From Pisaster brevispinus (lineage: Eukaryota; Echinodermata; Asteroidea; Forcipulatida; Asteriidae): a stretch of 64,000 bases of DNA. The translations under genes were made by a program, and so were the position numbers. The stretch is taken from positions 13,054,087-13,118,086 of the forward strand of contig JAMKCF010000015.1 of assembly GCA_023634235.1 (NCBI GenBank), in the 5' to 3' direction. The notes under the pieces are model-generated. The model saw only the letters and a list, made by a program, of their open reading frames with translations, searched no databases and was not told where the DNA came from. Positions within the stretch are counted from its first letter, which is position 1. Every line of letters begins with the position of its first letter. This document shows positions 11,583-23,055 of the stretch, piece by piece.

Positions 11583-11839
11583 CCAAAGATTATAGAGCGC
11601 CGAAGGCGCAAGGTGCGGAACTGAAGCTTTATCTATTGTTGGAACATGAAATACGCATGGGCGCCATTTCAGCAAGTGAATGTTTTGTTTCCCATTGATA
11701 GGAATGGTCATTGTCTGCACTGATCTGCACTGATCTACTGTTGCATCAAAAGAGTTACTTGCCGAAATGGCGTCCAGTGGGATTTCACATTTCAGCCAGA
11801 GTTCCGCATCTTGCGCCTTCGGCGCTCTATAGTCTTTGG
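11583..11839. mobile_element. Foldback MITE, CCAAAGATTATAGAGCGCC family
   Basis: Inverted ends of about 40 bases: CCAAAGATTATAGAGCGCCG at the left, and CGGCGCTCTATAGTCTTTGG at the right. The flanks read TAGTG on both sides, a probable target duplication of 5 to 8 bases depending on where the boundary is set. No coding. Confidence 0.75.
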
Positions 11840-12656
11840 TAGTGCCCCCATCAAAACCACGTGGTATTCCTTCAAGTACTGGAGTCCCACGCCCGCTTCA
11901 GCATAAAATGCATCTATACAGTCAGGTTACCAGTCTGACATGCCAGGGCAATGTGCATCTTGTTTCTGTATTCGCCATGAAAAAAAAAACCCACACTAAC
12001 AACAATTCTTTGTCCTTCCTCCTCCATTACGAATCTTGGTCATGATGTTAGCATATTTGAAGACATTCAAAAATTGATTCAAAAATTGTCGAATGGTTTT
12101 TTTTTCTTCACTTTTGGCAAATGCCAACCAATAAGGCGTCCATCACTTTAACCATACTCCAGCATACGCGTATGACCCTTTGGGCGGGGGAAACTGCTCT
12201 TCCAAATTCTGGCAAAACATTGGGGAAAATTTAGCAAAAAGAAAAACAATTTGACAAGGATATACTTTTTACCCAGTATTTGATATTGGTACTTTTTTTT
12301 TTTAATCTAAGTAAAATTTCCTGCCAATCAATCACATGGTTCCCATACACCCCCATACCCCTATACTCCAGCGCACATACACAAAAGGAACTGCGCGTCA
12401 TACTAGTTAGCCATCGAAACTGCTTGAGTGAGCAAATTCGTTAGGACACCCCCCCCCCCCCCTAGGTCGCAAACCAGCCTAATCCAGTCCACACCAGTAA
12501 ACCACTCGGGCAGACAACTTCAACTTGGTAGGCTGTGGTTTGCTGGCGGTGAAGACGGGAAGTTTTTCAGTGAGCGTGTTGTCGTCTTCCTTAGTGCTTG
12601 GTGAAAAGAGAGCCCAACTAGAGGTATAAACTCTACTTTGAAGAGTGAGGGACACC
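11840..12656. other. Upstream region of SPARC
   Basis: No separate gene. The SPARC transcription start should lie near the right end or in an undetected upstream exon. GTATAAAC at about 12625 looks like a TATA box but is only about 30 bases from the start codon, so its role is doubtful. A C-run lies at about 12448-12461. Confidence 0.35.
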
Positions 12657-12731
12657 ATGGCTGTGATGACGAGGTTCATGCTTATTTCATGTCTGGTCGC
12701 TGTCGCACTTGCCAGCAGACATAAGACGAAG
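12657..12731 (+). CDS. SPARC: SPARC coding exon 1: signal peptide
   Basis: The start sits in a good context (GACACCATGG). The 25 codons encode MAVMTRFMLISCLVAVALAS then RHKTK, a classic secretory signal with likely cleavage near ALA-S. A second in-frame ATG at 12666 would give an equally good signal. The donor is AAG|GTATGTG. Confidence 0.85.
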
Positions 12732-15700
12732 GTATGTGGCAGTTGATTTATTAAATAGTAACCGGCAACAGTCGCCGGGTCCAATGTGTCGACGTAGGAG
12801 TCGGCCCCTGTGATGCATTATTGTCTGATGTTTTAGAAGTTGATTGTTAATTACTTTAAATTGAAACGAAAAGTCCCACATATTGGCAATCCCGTTTTCG
12901 AAGAAACATCCGTCGATAGAACCAATAAACTTGATAAGTAATAAGTCGGTGATGGAATTTCCGGATCAGGGACTTAATTCTGTTTCCCTGAGGAAGGAAG
13001 GGAACGTGATGAGTCGAGCTTCTTGTACGAAATTGCAATCTTGGACGCCGTGATAGAGTCTAACGAATAGCGTAAAGTGTTTGGCTTTTAGCCACAGATT
13101 GTAGACATGTTGGGATTAGCATCCAACCTCTGCTTGCTTTGAACACCGTACACAGGCACACTAAGTGGGGGTATTAAGGGACAAAAGATAATTGGTTTGT
13201 TTGCCAATTACTGGGTCTGCCGAGTTCATTGATGATGATGTGGTCATTCTTACCACGGAGGTTTTGAATTTCTACCTCCCATGTTTTTACGAACAATAGT
13301 CATTGGTTTTGAGGTGTTGCGTGGTGAAGTATAATGTTCAGTTTGCGGTGTGTATATTATTCTCCACTTTGCTGCGTAGATTTTTTTTTCTTTTTTGGAG
13401 ACCTTATCTTGCCGCTATTTATTCTCCTGCCGCGGAGTAGATTTCGGAGTTCATGAGAATACTTTAGTTCTGAATGAGGGTTAGTCTTTAGATCCAAACG
13501 TTTTTTGGTTTTTTGTTACGAAAGGAAGACATGCTGAGACGGCCTGGCAGCTAATTTACAAGGCCACCACACGCACACCACATTTTTCTGGGGTGAGCGA
13601 TACCTGCTGAGACTGTGAGGTCACGGTCGGGTCAAAATGTCGTCTGTGGTTCTTGTTGTTCATTCATAATTTTAAAAGAGGTGGCAAATAAAAACGTTGT
13701 CGTGCGGGCCGCTGAGTAATTTTCTCATGTCGAATTCCAATCTTGTAACTTTGTTAATAAGCACTTCACTTTAAGCTCTTCTCGGGTAGCTTCAACAAGT
13801 TCATTATGTCTGTTGTCATGGTGATATGACTTTTGCGGATTGGCCTCAGGAAATGCAAACGCCAATCCCAGCAGGCAGTGTGCGGGGTCAAACTCGGGGG
13901 TCAACCCACTCAATCCGTGGACACTGTTGGGTGCTGAACGCTTTAAGCCTGTCTGTGAATAATGAGCTAAGATCTATCATATAACCAGCCTCAGTACTAT
14001 TGAAAGTAGGATTTCAAGTATTTACATAGTGGAAATTAGCATGGGGGATAGATAGTAAGATTGGTTTCACTCAGTCAAGGTTATGCTGATTAATAGATAA
14101 AATCGGATCCAGAAAGATGGGCTACAATAACAAGTCACCTGTGAAGTTTCAGTAGAATCCAGCGTCTATACTTGTTGACAAAACACATGAATAGGTAAAA
14201 ACTTTCGCTGTACATCACGAACGTCAAGCAGCGAGATAGAAATGCACTGCGCTTTCGTTCACAGCGGGTACACCAGTCGCATATCTGGTCGTATTGAGGG
14301 AAGCATCCAAACGGACACCACGGAAATTTACATAAGTCGCCTGCAAGCGATGATTTGAGATTCAAATTTAAGTCTGGTATAAATCAAATTGTCCTGTAGG
14401 GAGAGGTGCATCTTGTCATTATGATCTCACATGATCTGTCCATGGCTCATCACTGTATAAAATGTTTAATCAAACGGTTAAAATAATTTGTATAGTGGCA
14501 TTCGAAGATTATACATAAACCGCTTGTTCTTCAGAGTTTCTTGCGTTGCAGTTTTTTTCAGACGGAAATATATTTCGGGATTAGCACTGATGCAAAGTTT
14601 TAAAATTATTTTTTAATATAATAATGTTGAATTTGCATCAGGGATAAAGAATATTACAGCCTGACACACCGATGCACTAAGGGCCTATACTCAGTTCTTT
14701 AGAAAAGTTGTTCTAAAACCATTATTCGTCATTTTCAAAATATCGATAGCATCATTATTGTACAGGAAATTGAGTTGAAATTATACCGGTAGTAAACATG
14801 CGCACCCAGATCAGCACACTGCAAACAATGACAAGTAATCACACCTTAATTGAGACACAAAATAGGCTACAAATACTAGATCCAATGATGTCAGTGGGTT
14901 GGTTTTGTGGCACCTCCATGTAGCCCCGCCCCCCCCCCATCAGACCCAAATAGAGCTCCGAAAATCTGGTACCAAATAGACCGCGCATAAAAAATACTAT
15001 TGCACCAAACCTGGACCTAAATGTCAAGTTCCAAGTTCTCTTACTGTAAACTTCAGTGTACAACATTTGAGTGGCATTTAGATCCCAAGCTACATGCATT
15101 ATACATTGTTTGGGCTTCAGGTCAGAGTCTGTAAGTCTCGAGCAAAACAGGTTCAGCTCAGTCAGTGAAAATTAAACCAATTAAACCAGCTTTTACTTGA
15201 GTTGAATCCCCTGGATCTCGTGTCCGACATGTGGACAGAAAACAACAAGTTGCAACAAATTGTTCAGTGACAGATTGTCATAGTGTGGGTGTTGAGGTCA
15301 TTTATCATATTATTTGTAAGCCCGACTCGGCCTTTGAGCATAGCCTAATCCAGACAGTATATCGTGTGACCGAACATATGTTTGCAAGAATTATACGGTT
15401 TAATTATATATTGTATCAAATTGCCAATGATCGAGAGAGGGTTTGCATACATTGAAAAAAAGCTTGACTTTTTTATAATGATTGTTTAAATTGCTATCGG
15501 CACTTCATAAGAAAAACAATGCGCGTGAAATATGCCTGAAAACTCGATGAAATCTTCACGGAATCAGATGATTCTTATCAAATGGTGTGGTTTGTTGAAT
15601 TAACATGGATATACTTTTCTCAGACCCAGTGGTGCTATTTACTGCTATCCCTTCAAAACAGAGTTTTTGTACTCATTATCGTGATTATGTTTTGCCCCAC

Positions 15701-18700
15701 TCAATATTGTAACCGTCAACATGTACATGTATACTCAAATACTAAGGAAGCGTAATGCCGCCACATGTATAAAAAAAATCTCTCTCATCTTGTACGTACA
15801 CGATAACTTATCGTGTACGTACACGATAAGTTATCGTGTACGTACACAGTAAGTTTGGACTTATCATGTACGTACACGGATAAGTTATCGTGTACGTACA
15901 TGACAAGTTTAGTTTATCATGTACGTACACGATAAGTTATGGTGTACGTACAAGATCAGAGAGATTTTTGTTATTCATGTGGCGGCAATACGCTTCCGTA
16001 AAAAACAACTCTGTTTAAAAGAATAATTGTGAACGTTGTCTCCGTGTCTATCCCAAAGGTTTTTGTTTTTGACATTCAAAGGTTTCACCGAACGGGCGGC
16101 TTATAACGGCAATCGTGCGGGATCCGGAGATCATTTGAAAGATCCACATAACCATTTCTATAAACATTCTTAAAATTATGTTCCTGTCTAATCTACATCA
16201 GAATCAAGAACTCAAAGCTGCCCGCCATGAGCTGGTTAATGCCAAGAAAGCCCTCGAGTCATTGACGTACAGCAAAGAGGAACAGATCTATAGTATCAAT
16301 GGATACAGGAACGAAGAAGCGGAAAAAACTATCAACGATGTCAATGGTAAGAAGATATTTTGAGTATAGTGGTACTTACGAAAGCCGATTTCCATCGCAA
16401 GTATAATTTGCCTTTTTTGCCAAAAAAAACAAGACTCGCCAAACATACTTGCAAAAAAGAAATGTATACTTGTGATGTTATCTTTCATCTAAAAGTGGAC
16501 ATGACAACGATTTAATAAAAAAAACACTTCACGATGTGTGTTTAAGACTACATTGTTCCTTGCAATAGATTGATATTTTTTTATATGATGAGTTTTCTCG
16601 TAGCCAGTAGAGATCATTGAGGTACTTGGCTGCTTGTTCTATTCTAAAAGCCATGACAAACAGTCATTGGGATCTATAAGTATAACTCAATCTTCAGAAC
16701 AACTGTTTTGGAAAGCGTTTTCCGCATAAATTAAGATATTAATTATGACTATAATCCCTATGTTTGATTTGCGGTCGCTCTCTTTCGCTGCCGATCGTTT
16801 TTGTTTCGTTTCACTATTCGGCTGTTGTTTGTTATTAAGGGGTAGTGTTTTTGAAATTGTTAGTTAGATTTGCTAGGAAGGTTATTCCAGAAGCCTGCCC
16901 CTTTTCCCGGCTGCGTTATCAAACATTTTGTAATGCCATATTCCTTTATTGATTTCTTTGTGTGGTCGAACCGTAGATAAGTGTAGCTTTCTCGAATGCT
17001 CACCCGGCAAGTCTTGCTTCATCGACAACGACGGGGCCCCTTACTGCGATTGTGCTGAAATGTGCATTGAAGACGACTCGGATCCGTTCGTCCGCGTCTG
17101 CAGCACGAACAACGTCACCTACCCGAGTTATTGCGAGCTGTTCCGACAAAAGTGCGTCAACCCCATCGAAATGGACGGGGAACATTTGGACTACTTTGGC
17201 CCCTGCAAAGGTTAGCTTTGTTTTCTAGTTCTGAAAGGATCATCATAAAGCTGCTTAATTAAAATCTAAGAATTTTCTTTGCTAAGCACTATGCAAAAAT
17301 ATGTTTAAGCAGGGATCAAGTTGCAATTTAACTTGGCTGATGCAGCGTTGTGACGTTGGTTCCTAGTTACCAAAGTTGTTACAATTTTTATAAAGGTCTA
17401 GTTTGTTTTTAAGACAATTATATGAAAGGGTAGCAAAGTTACCTCAATCCCAAGGTTGTTTGGGCATGTTGTTCCCCCCCAATAACTTAAGCAAGCTTTG
17501 GGATGAAGGTTAAGTTACAATTGAAATTTTAACACAATGATTTGTTTCCATAACTGTAGTGATGGAGCGATGTAACCCCATCGATCTCGTCAACTTCCCC
17601 AAACGCATGCGCACTTGGTTCTTGGCGGTCATGCGCGACCTGGCTGAGCGAAAGGAAGAAAATGGCGGTCTTGACGATGACGAGCGACGGCTTGAGGAGG
17701 AGTCTATGGATGAAGAGAAGCCGTGGCGGCGCCCTCTTCATTGGAAGTTTTTCAACATGGACATCGCACCGACGGACTAGTAAGTACATAGTCTCCCTGG
17801 GGAACGTACAACCACGGTGATGTTTACAGTCAAGTAAGATTACCTTCAAAGGAAAGGTATACGTTTGGCAATGACTCTGAAAATGAATGGCAATAAAAAC
17901 TTACTTGGTAAGAAGTACAGCAGCTTTGGATAGTATAATGCATTTTGAGAGACTTTTAATTTCGAAGTTCTGCGGTTATGGACAAATATATCACTTTTTA
18001 TCCCCCAAAATTTGAATCTGAGAAGCGTTACGGCCGTAACGCTTCTCAGATCGTGTATTCCTATAGGGAATATTCTTCCTGCGTGGAAATATTCGCTCCG
18101 GTTTTTCGGTGATATCTAAAAAAAGCGACCACCTTTTGAAGTGAAATTTCCACAGGTTTGTTTTTTTGTATATACCTACATTCATATAGGATTAAAACAA
18201 TCAAACGGTTCCAAAAACCAAAGGTATATATTTTGCCTTTAACAAAGAATAGCAAATGACATAACACAAGCGCTGAAAGGAGCTCGTGAAAAATGCAAAC
18301 GGTTTTATTTGGCCAGAAGTGCCGAAAAACAAATTAATGGTGTCATGTCCCAACTTAACCCCCAAACTTTTCCCCTAGTTTCGGCGCGCTGGTTCTCTGG
18401 ATAAAGGAAAACAATGTTTGATAAACAAGTGTTTTGCTCAAAGGAGCACACATCATGGCTGGATTTGAAGAGATCCTGTCACAGTTTAGCGAGGTACCGC
18501 TTGACCACGGCACCCCGGTAGCTTTGCTTTCTTCTTTTTGTCCTATTTGAAAAGTCCCCCTCTTTTAATTTTGGATAGCGATCGATGGCTTATAGAATGA
18601 GTAAATCGTGTTCATCTTTGTTTCACTTTGTATAGCCACTTGAGCAACGAGGAGCTACTGCCCATGCGTGCCCAACTCCTTCCCATGGAACCTTGCACCG

Positions 18701-19607
18701 ATGCGTTCATAGCCGGGTGCGATGTAAACGACGATGACCTGATCTCCATCATCGAATGGGGAAAATGCATGGGACTCACCGAAGGTAAGGACTGGGAAGT
18801 CTAGGTGCAAGACATTTGCTTTATGATTTTGAAGGATAACTTATTTGTTTGCTTTCATAGTAACAAACAAGTAAATGATGGATAATATAACAAGTATCCA
18901 AATCAAAGTCAACAGCTTAAAAATGTTATCTGGTACCGATCCTGCAGTTATGGTTCTGTCCAGACTGTCAACATCAATAAATTAGCCGTTGAACACTCTC
19001 CTAAAAATCACACCGTCTGTTGCTGTTAAATACTGAACGTGCAAACCTCCCTGGCAAAACATTCATGCTTTTGTTTGTTGTATTCACTAACATCTAGAAC
19101 GGGATCGGCTTATCGAATTTGGCTTGGATGAGTAGTGCTTTTGAAAGTAGTGTATATTGGATGAGGGTTGCTCTTCCTAAAAGAAAACCGAAGATGTGTC
19201 TGTATTCTTCAAAGATGGTCAGTGAAAAAGAAAGATACGGGGACGTCTAAAAATCCAGATTGCAGCACTAGACTCGAACCAGTAACTTTAGGCCACCCCC
19301 ATGGATGAGCTCTGATGCCACCAAAGAGAAATACAATGACTATACACGCGTAAGCAGCGGCCATTTTGCATCTGCCGAGGTACAGTTGCAACTCCTGCGT
19401 GTGTGACTTTACCCACCCAACGCCTGTGGGTAAAAGGTTCAGATTACCGAACAGGGTGCCCTCTGCCGGCGGTCTAAGATACCCACTGTAATTCAAACCA
19501 ACCTACATCTACAACCCCTTCCTCCATGTACAACCCAAACCTCTTCAGTCGCCACTATAACCTTTGTGCTCATTTGTTCTTCTGTTTCAGATGAAATCCA
19601 GTACTAA
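12657..19607 (+). CDS. SPARC: SPARC (osteonectin/BM-40), complete gene, 6 coding exons
   Basis: Coding exons are 12657-12731, 16202-16346, 16977-17210, 17560-17779, 18636-18784 and 19591-19607. They sum to 840 bases (279 aa plus stop), with every junction GT-AG and in phase. Known role: a secreted matricellular glycoprotein that binds calcium and collagen IV in basement membranes. Domain order: signal peptide (about 1-20), N-terminal region (26-73), follistatin-like domain with ten cysteines (about 75-150), EC domain (about 152-279) with four more cysteines and a paired EF-hand. The second EF loop is complete at 254-265 (DVNDDDLISIIE). Vertebrate SPARC has about 300 residues. This one is shorter mainly in the EC domain, where about 20 residues between the first helix and the HW motif are missing. 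The N-terminal region is nearly neutral in charge, not strongly acidic. Confidence 0.93.
15746..15998. mobile_element. Foldback element carrying an array of palindromic 24-mers, in SPARC intron 1
   Basis: Terminal inverted repeats of about 50 bases (GGAAGCGTAATGCCGCCACA ... and complement at 15960-15998) enclose a tandem series of ACGATAAGTTATCGT and GTACGTACAC palindromes. Every internal unit is itself a dyad, so the element can fold as one long hairpin or as several small ones. Confidence 0.8.
16202..16346 (+). CDS. SPARC: SPARC coding exon 2: N-terminal domain I
   Basis: Acceptor CATCAG, donor AATG|GTAAGA. It encodes residues 26-73, starting NQELKAARHELVNAKKAL, probably helical. About nine acidic residues are offset by about seven Lys/Arg, unlike the Glu-rich calcium-binding region of vertebrate SPARC. 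It is assigned to the gene by position and matching phase rather than by strong similarity. Confidence 0.75.
16977..17210 (+). CDS. SPARC: SPARC coding exon 3: follistatin-like domain
   Basis: Encodes the EGF-like/Kazal-type module. Ten Cys with spacing C-x4-C-x5-C-x9-C-x-C-x3-C at the start, then VCSTNNVTYPSYC and HLDYFGPCK at the end. The last motif is near identical to the vertebrate HLDYIGPCK. Acceptor ACCGTAG, donor AAAG|GTTAGC. Confidence 0.93.
17560..17779 (+). CDS. SPARC: SPARC coding exon 4: EC domain, first part
   Basis: Starts VMERCNPIDLVNFPKRMRTW, matching the family CxxxxLxxFPxRMRxW helix, and ends with PLHWKFFNMDIAPTD, the start of the first EF-hand. The linker between them is acidic and about 20 residues shorter than in vertebrates. 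The donor is TA|GTAAGT. Confidence 0.93.
17846..18242. mobile_element. TTAA-type MITE in SPARC intron 4, with central palindrome
   Basis: About 397 bases. The left end is AAAGGAAAGGTATACGTTTGG and the right end is its complement, ending TTTTGCCTTTAA. A long perfect dyad around GTTACGGCCGTAAC sits in the interior (about 18018-18051). A fuller sister copy with TTAA at both ends is at 39305-39702. Confidence 0.75.
18636..18784 (+). CDS. SPARC: SPARC coding exon 5: EF-hand pair
   Basis: Encodes residues 225-274. LSNEELLPMRAQLLPMEPC aligns with vertebrate LSHTELAPLRAPLIPMEHC. The second EF loop has D, N, D at positions 1, 3, 5 and E at 12, flanked by the disulfide cysteines C253 and C269. Confidence 0.94.
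19591..19607 (+). CDS. SPARC: SPARC coding exon 6: last five codons
   Basis: The acceptor CTGTTTCAG is followed by DEIQY and TAA. The preceding exon ends in phase 1 and this one completes it. The conserved position of the stop fits SPARC, whose tail ends a few residues after the EF-hand. Confidence 0.85.
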
Positions 19608-21250
19608 GTAACCAGGGACGATCTGACGGTGCTATTTTTGGAATACAACTCGTCATATGGTGCTACTGAAATTTTAAAGCTTTATTATAGTTTGACGTTT
19701 TTAGCTTCATCTTGTAATGTATGCATGTGTAAAAAGGGCTTCATTGATGGTTGCCTGACAGCCGTTGCGCTCATATTGAAACAGCGCCCCCGCGCGTTTG
19801 CATCGCATCGGTGACTCTACGATGAGCGGTGTGCACTAAAAACTTGTTTTATCAAAAATTCATTAATATTCTTAGAACGTCAAGTCGTTAGACTTGTTTC
19901 TAGCTATCGAGTGCTTCCTTAGTAATTGCCTTCCCTGAAAGACTTCCCGCAATTTTTTCATGAGACGAATCACGTGGTCTCATTTGCATAAAGAAACATA
20001 CATCTGCTTTTGTTTGAAGTTAGTGTCTTCTTTCATAATTCAACTATTTAAAACATTACTGGCTAAAGTAATTTAAACGTTCTCCTTGCGTGAATTTATA
20101 TTTGTTTAGATATTATAAAATAGCAGGCTGGAACTCTCCGTTTTTATAATAATTATTGACTTTTAAACTGAAGTTCAGATTTGACCGCAAACATCGTGCC
20201 CTAATCTTTTACAATTTGCCCTAATCATTGGTTCAATTAGCATAAAAACACATCACCTACAATGTGGTTACGTTTGTGTGGGCTTGTCGAAGTTCAGCGA
20301 GTTTTGATTACTACACAGTTTTGCTAAATTAAATGTTGTTCCAACCATGTGATCAGAATAGTGGTGTGCGATTTCATATTTTAGTAATGACACTATTGCC
20401 GTTATGATTTTTTTGTATGGACGTTAAAATTGCGACATAGAACAGCAGTAACTAAAAACGTTTAGCATGTTTAGTGTGAATTTAAAACCTGCATCCTTCC
20501 TTGTAGTGTGGTTTTATGGTTTAGTTGATTAAAATTGAGCATTGGCAGTATTTGTTGTCTTCATTGTATTTCTTTTCTCTGTTCAGGCATAATATTAGCT
20601 ACTTAATAGAACAAAAGTAGGACAATTTTTTTTGACAAGGGCTGGCCTAAAATGTGGACAACGGTATAGGCTTTGTAGACTTATTAGGCTATTTCAAATT
20701 ACTACTAATAATAAACAATAAGCTAGCATTTATATAGCGCCTTTTCCATAGGTTACAAAGTGCTTGGATATGTCCAACACAGATCAAAATTAACTTTTCT
20801 GTTCAGACTTAAGTGGGCAGAATAACATGCCTGTCTGTTTTGCTGTCTTTCTCTTATAAAGTGGATTTTACTTCAGCAGTACGTGTTTGGATGAGAGGGT
20901 TTTAATAATCGAGCGACCCGTGTCATGTCATGAGCTTCTCAAATGATTTGTGGAAGCTAATCGAACGTACACTGTAACTGGCAGATGAAAAACCCACAAC
21001 CACCGTCCCAGCACCTTGAACAAACAAACAAACCAACAAACAAACAACAAACCAGGAAGGAATCAAATAAAGATTAAGACTCAACTGTTTTATCCTCACA
21101 CTTCTGAAATACACATTTGGCAAAACTCTCCAGTAACTACACCTGGTTTTGCTACGAAGTCCAACAACTTGGCATAATTGCATCTGCCAGTAACTGCACC
21201 CCAAAAGTTCCGACTTCTGACTTTTATGAAATTGTCTGCAGCATTCTCCC
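19608..21250 (+). other. SPARC 3' UTR and flank
   Basis: No gene. It presumably holds the SPARC 3' UTR. AATAAA-like words near 20707-20715 are the clearest polyadenylation candidates I noted, but their use is unproven. A TTTATATAGCGCC motif near 20730 matches SINE 3' ends seen elsewhere in the window. Confidence 0.4.
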
Positions 21251-21758
21251 TTAAAACCCTAACCCCCATTAGGGTTTCTCTACAAAGCCTGCCAAATACA
21301 ACAGAATGCAACACAGTTGAAATGAGAACCATGCCAAATGCAACAGAATGCAACAAGGGATATTGTTGCAATGTGCAGGCAAGCTGTTTGAGAGAGGACT
21401 GAGCAAGGGTGTTTGCCCTGCTAAATGCAACAGTATGCACACATGTGTAGTGGTGAATTGTAACTGTTATTTAAATGTTTAACTGTTATTATAGTCTTTT
21501 GAATATGATTTGAATTAAGATTCTTACCTAATATTACATCATACTTCTCAATACTTTTCCCATAAAAAATATTTTGAAATACCCATTATAAGTTGCTCAG
21601 ATACAATAGAAGCACCCAAACCTATATGAAGTCACTTCACTGCTGAATGCAACAAATTCAGTCAAAGAATGACATCTGAGTTGACTGCCAAATGCAACAG
21701 GTCACAACAACTATTACCATTTGGTGCATATTGTTGCATTTAGCATGGTTAGGGTTAA
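21251..21758. mobile_element. TTAACCCTAACC MITE, copy 1
   Basis: Ends TTAAAACCCTAACCCCC and GGTTAGGGTTAA are inverted. The interior is rich in GTTGCATT/AATGCAAC words in both orientations. It is the inverted sister of 34694-35177, with high identity throughout. TTAA at the ends suggests a TTAA-targeting (piggyBac or Kolobok type) parent. Not telomeric despite the TTAGGG-like ends. Confidence 0.8.
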
Positions 21759-21779
21759 TAAAAAAACAATGCCTTAGTA

Positions 21780-22062
21780 TAAAGTGTGGGTTCCAATCCC
21801 AATTGTGACAATTGTGTTCTTGGGCAAGACACCCAACTATGACTGCTTCTCTTCACCAAGGAGTAAATTGATAGCTGCAAGTGTAGAGACCGATTTTCGA
21901 TTGATAAGCCACAGGTGCGCCAAATAGGCTGCCGGTGCTGCACACTCCAACAGAGTTGAGATGGTTTCAGAATTGCTCTGAAGCCTAATGAACTGGGGCA
22001 ATAATAGTGCAAGGAGCTTTGATATAATTTATAAGAGCGCCTTATAAATAAGTACATTATTA
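21780..22062 (+). mobile_element. SINE fragment (tRNA-derived, type A)
   Basis: Starts at the B-box region (AGTGTGGGTTCCAATCCC) and runs through TTCTTGGGCAAGACACCCAAC to a 3' end with TTATAAGAGCGCCTTATAAA. The tRNA head upstream is missing, and a different MITE begins immediately after it. Confidence 0.6.
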
Positions 22063-22365
22063 TTAACTCTTTCAGTGCCAGCGACATTTCAAAAGTTTAA
22101 CCCTAAATTGCCATTTTTTTATTTTCAAAATTCTGTAAAAAAAGAGTTCGAAGAAAAAACAAAATACAGGTCGTACATGAATAAAAATGGTACCATTAGA
22201 AAGAGCGAGAGCGCCCCCTTGTGATAACATGTTTACTCTACCTCGTACATGTACGGGGTTTTGCAATTTTAAGTATGAACATTACCTCGTACATGTACGA
22301 GGTTGGCGATTTTGAACTAACAAATATACCTCGTACATGTACGAGTTTGGCACTGAAAGAGTTAA
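22063..22365. mobile_element. TTAACTCTTTCAGTGCCA MITE with three palindromic boxes
   Basis: The ends TTAACTCTTTCAGTGCCA and complement are exact over 18 bases. The right half holds three spaced copies of CCTCGTACATGTACGAGG, itself a perfect palindrome (the first and third have single changes), about 40 to 45 bases apart. No coding. Confidence 0.8.
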
Positions 22366-22532
22366 CGGCAAACCTTAATTTGGTAATCACAATTTTTTTT
22401 TAGAAGAAGAGAAGTATTTTTGTTTCCTTATATTTAAGAAGTTAAAACAATATTTACAATGAGGAGTCACACTTTTTCAAACCCATTTGTATATAGGCCT
22501 GTCCTCTGTAACTTGAATTTCCATTTTGACAG

Positions 22533-22668
22533 GGCATTTGAACCAATGCGAGAGCAGCTCCTCAGAATAGCCGATCAGAAAGTAGAATTTCTGCGGGGCG
22601 AGGTTCCGGAGCATGATTGCGACGATGATGACCTGATTGGCTCGTCGTTTGATGATGAGATCTGTTGA
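22533..22668 (+). pseudogene. Orphan terminal exon resembling the SPARC C-terminus
   Basis: After acceptor TTTTGACAG the frame reads AFEPMREQLLRIADQKVEFL, then about 25 more residues ending DCDDDDLIGSSFDDEIC and TGA. This parallels SPARC exons 5 and 6: PMRAQLL, then CDVNDDDLIS, then DEIQY. The disulfide cysteines and the Glu at EF position 12 are not kept. Splicing from SPARC exon 4 (phase 2, TA|) would make TAG, and from exon 5 (phase 1) would shift into a stop, so it is not a simple alternative SPARC exon. It may be a decayed partial duplication, the last exon of an unrecognised gene, or chance similarity. Confidence 0.4.
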
Positions 22669-23055
22669 TAGGCAGCCATGGAATGTTCCATATATGAATT
22701 TCCTCAGGAAGAGGTCTTCAAGTGATCGGTCCGCAGCACCGTTCTCATCGCTGAGATTTGCTGGAAATCATAGCAAAAAGTAAAGAAATTAACCACAGGG
22801 GAAACTGACTCGGTAAACTTATATATCAATTTCGAGTGAACAAAAAAAAATGTAAGATTTGAAACTAAGATTGTCTCCTAAAGATGGCCAGCGCATACTG
22901 ATCGAAACGCAGAGTTTATAAACAACCAGTTCATTTCAGAACAACCACAACTCAGAGAGAGTTTTTTTTTTAAGTACACGGTATCTCTGCGAACCGCATT
23001 AGAAATACAAATTTACGGGGGTTTGAACCTGTGACCTCCGGATTTACACACCAGT

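Noticed and set aside
11555..11600. Third hammerhead candidate on the minus strand (CTGATGAGAGGG...GAAAGCTG)
   Set aside because: Stem II does not pair and the cleavage triplet would end in G, which is not allowed.
12623..12632. TATA box for SPARC
   Set aside because: Only about 30 bases from the start codon, leaving almost no leader; kept only as a doubtful note.
21251..21758. Telomere-like TTAGGG/CCCTAA at element ends
   Set aside because: Only one or two partial units as part of terminal inverted repeats; no array.
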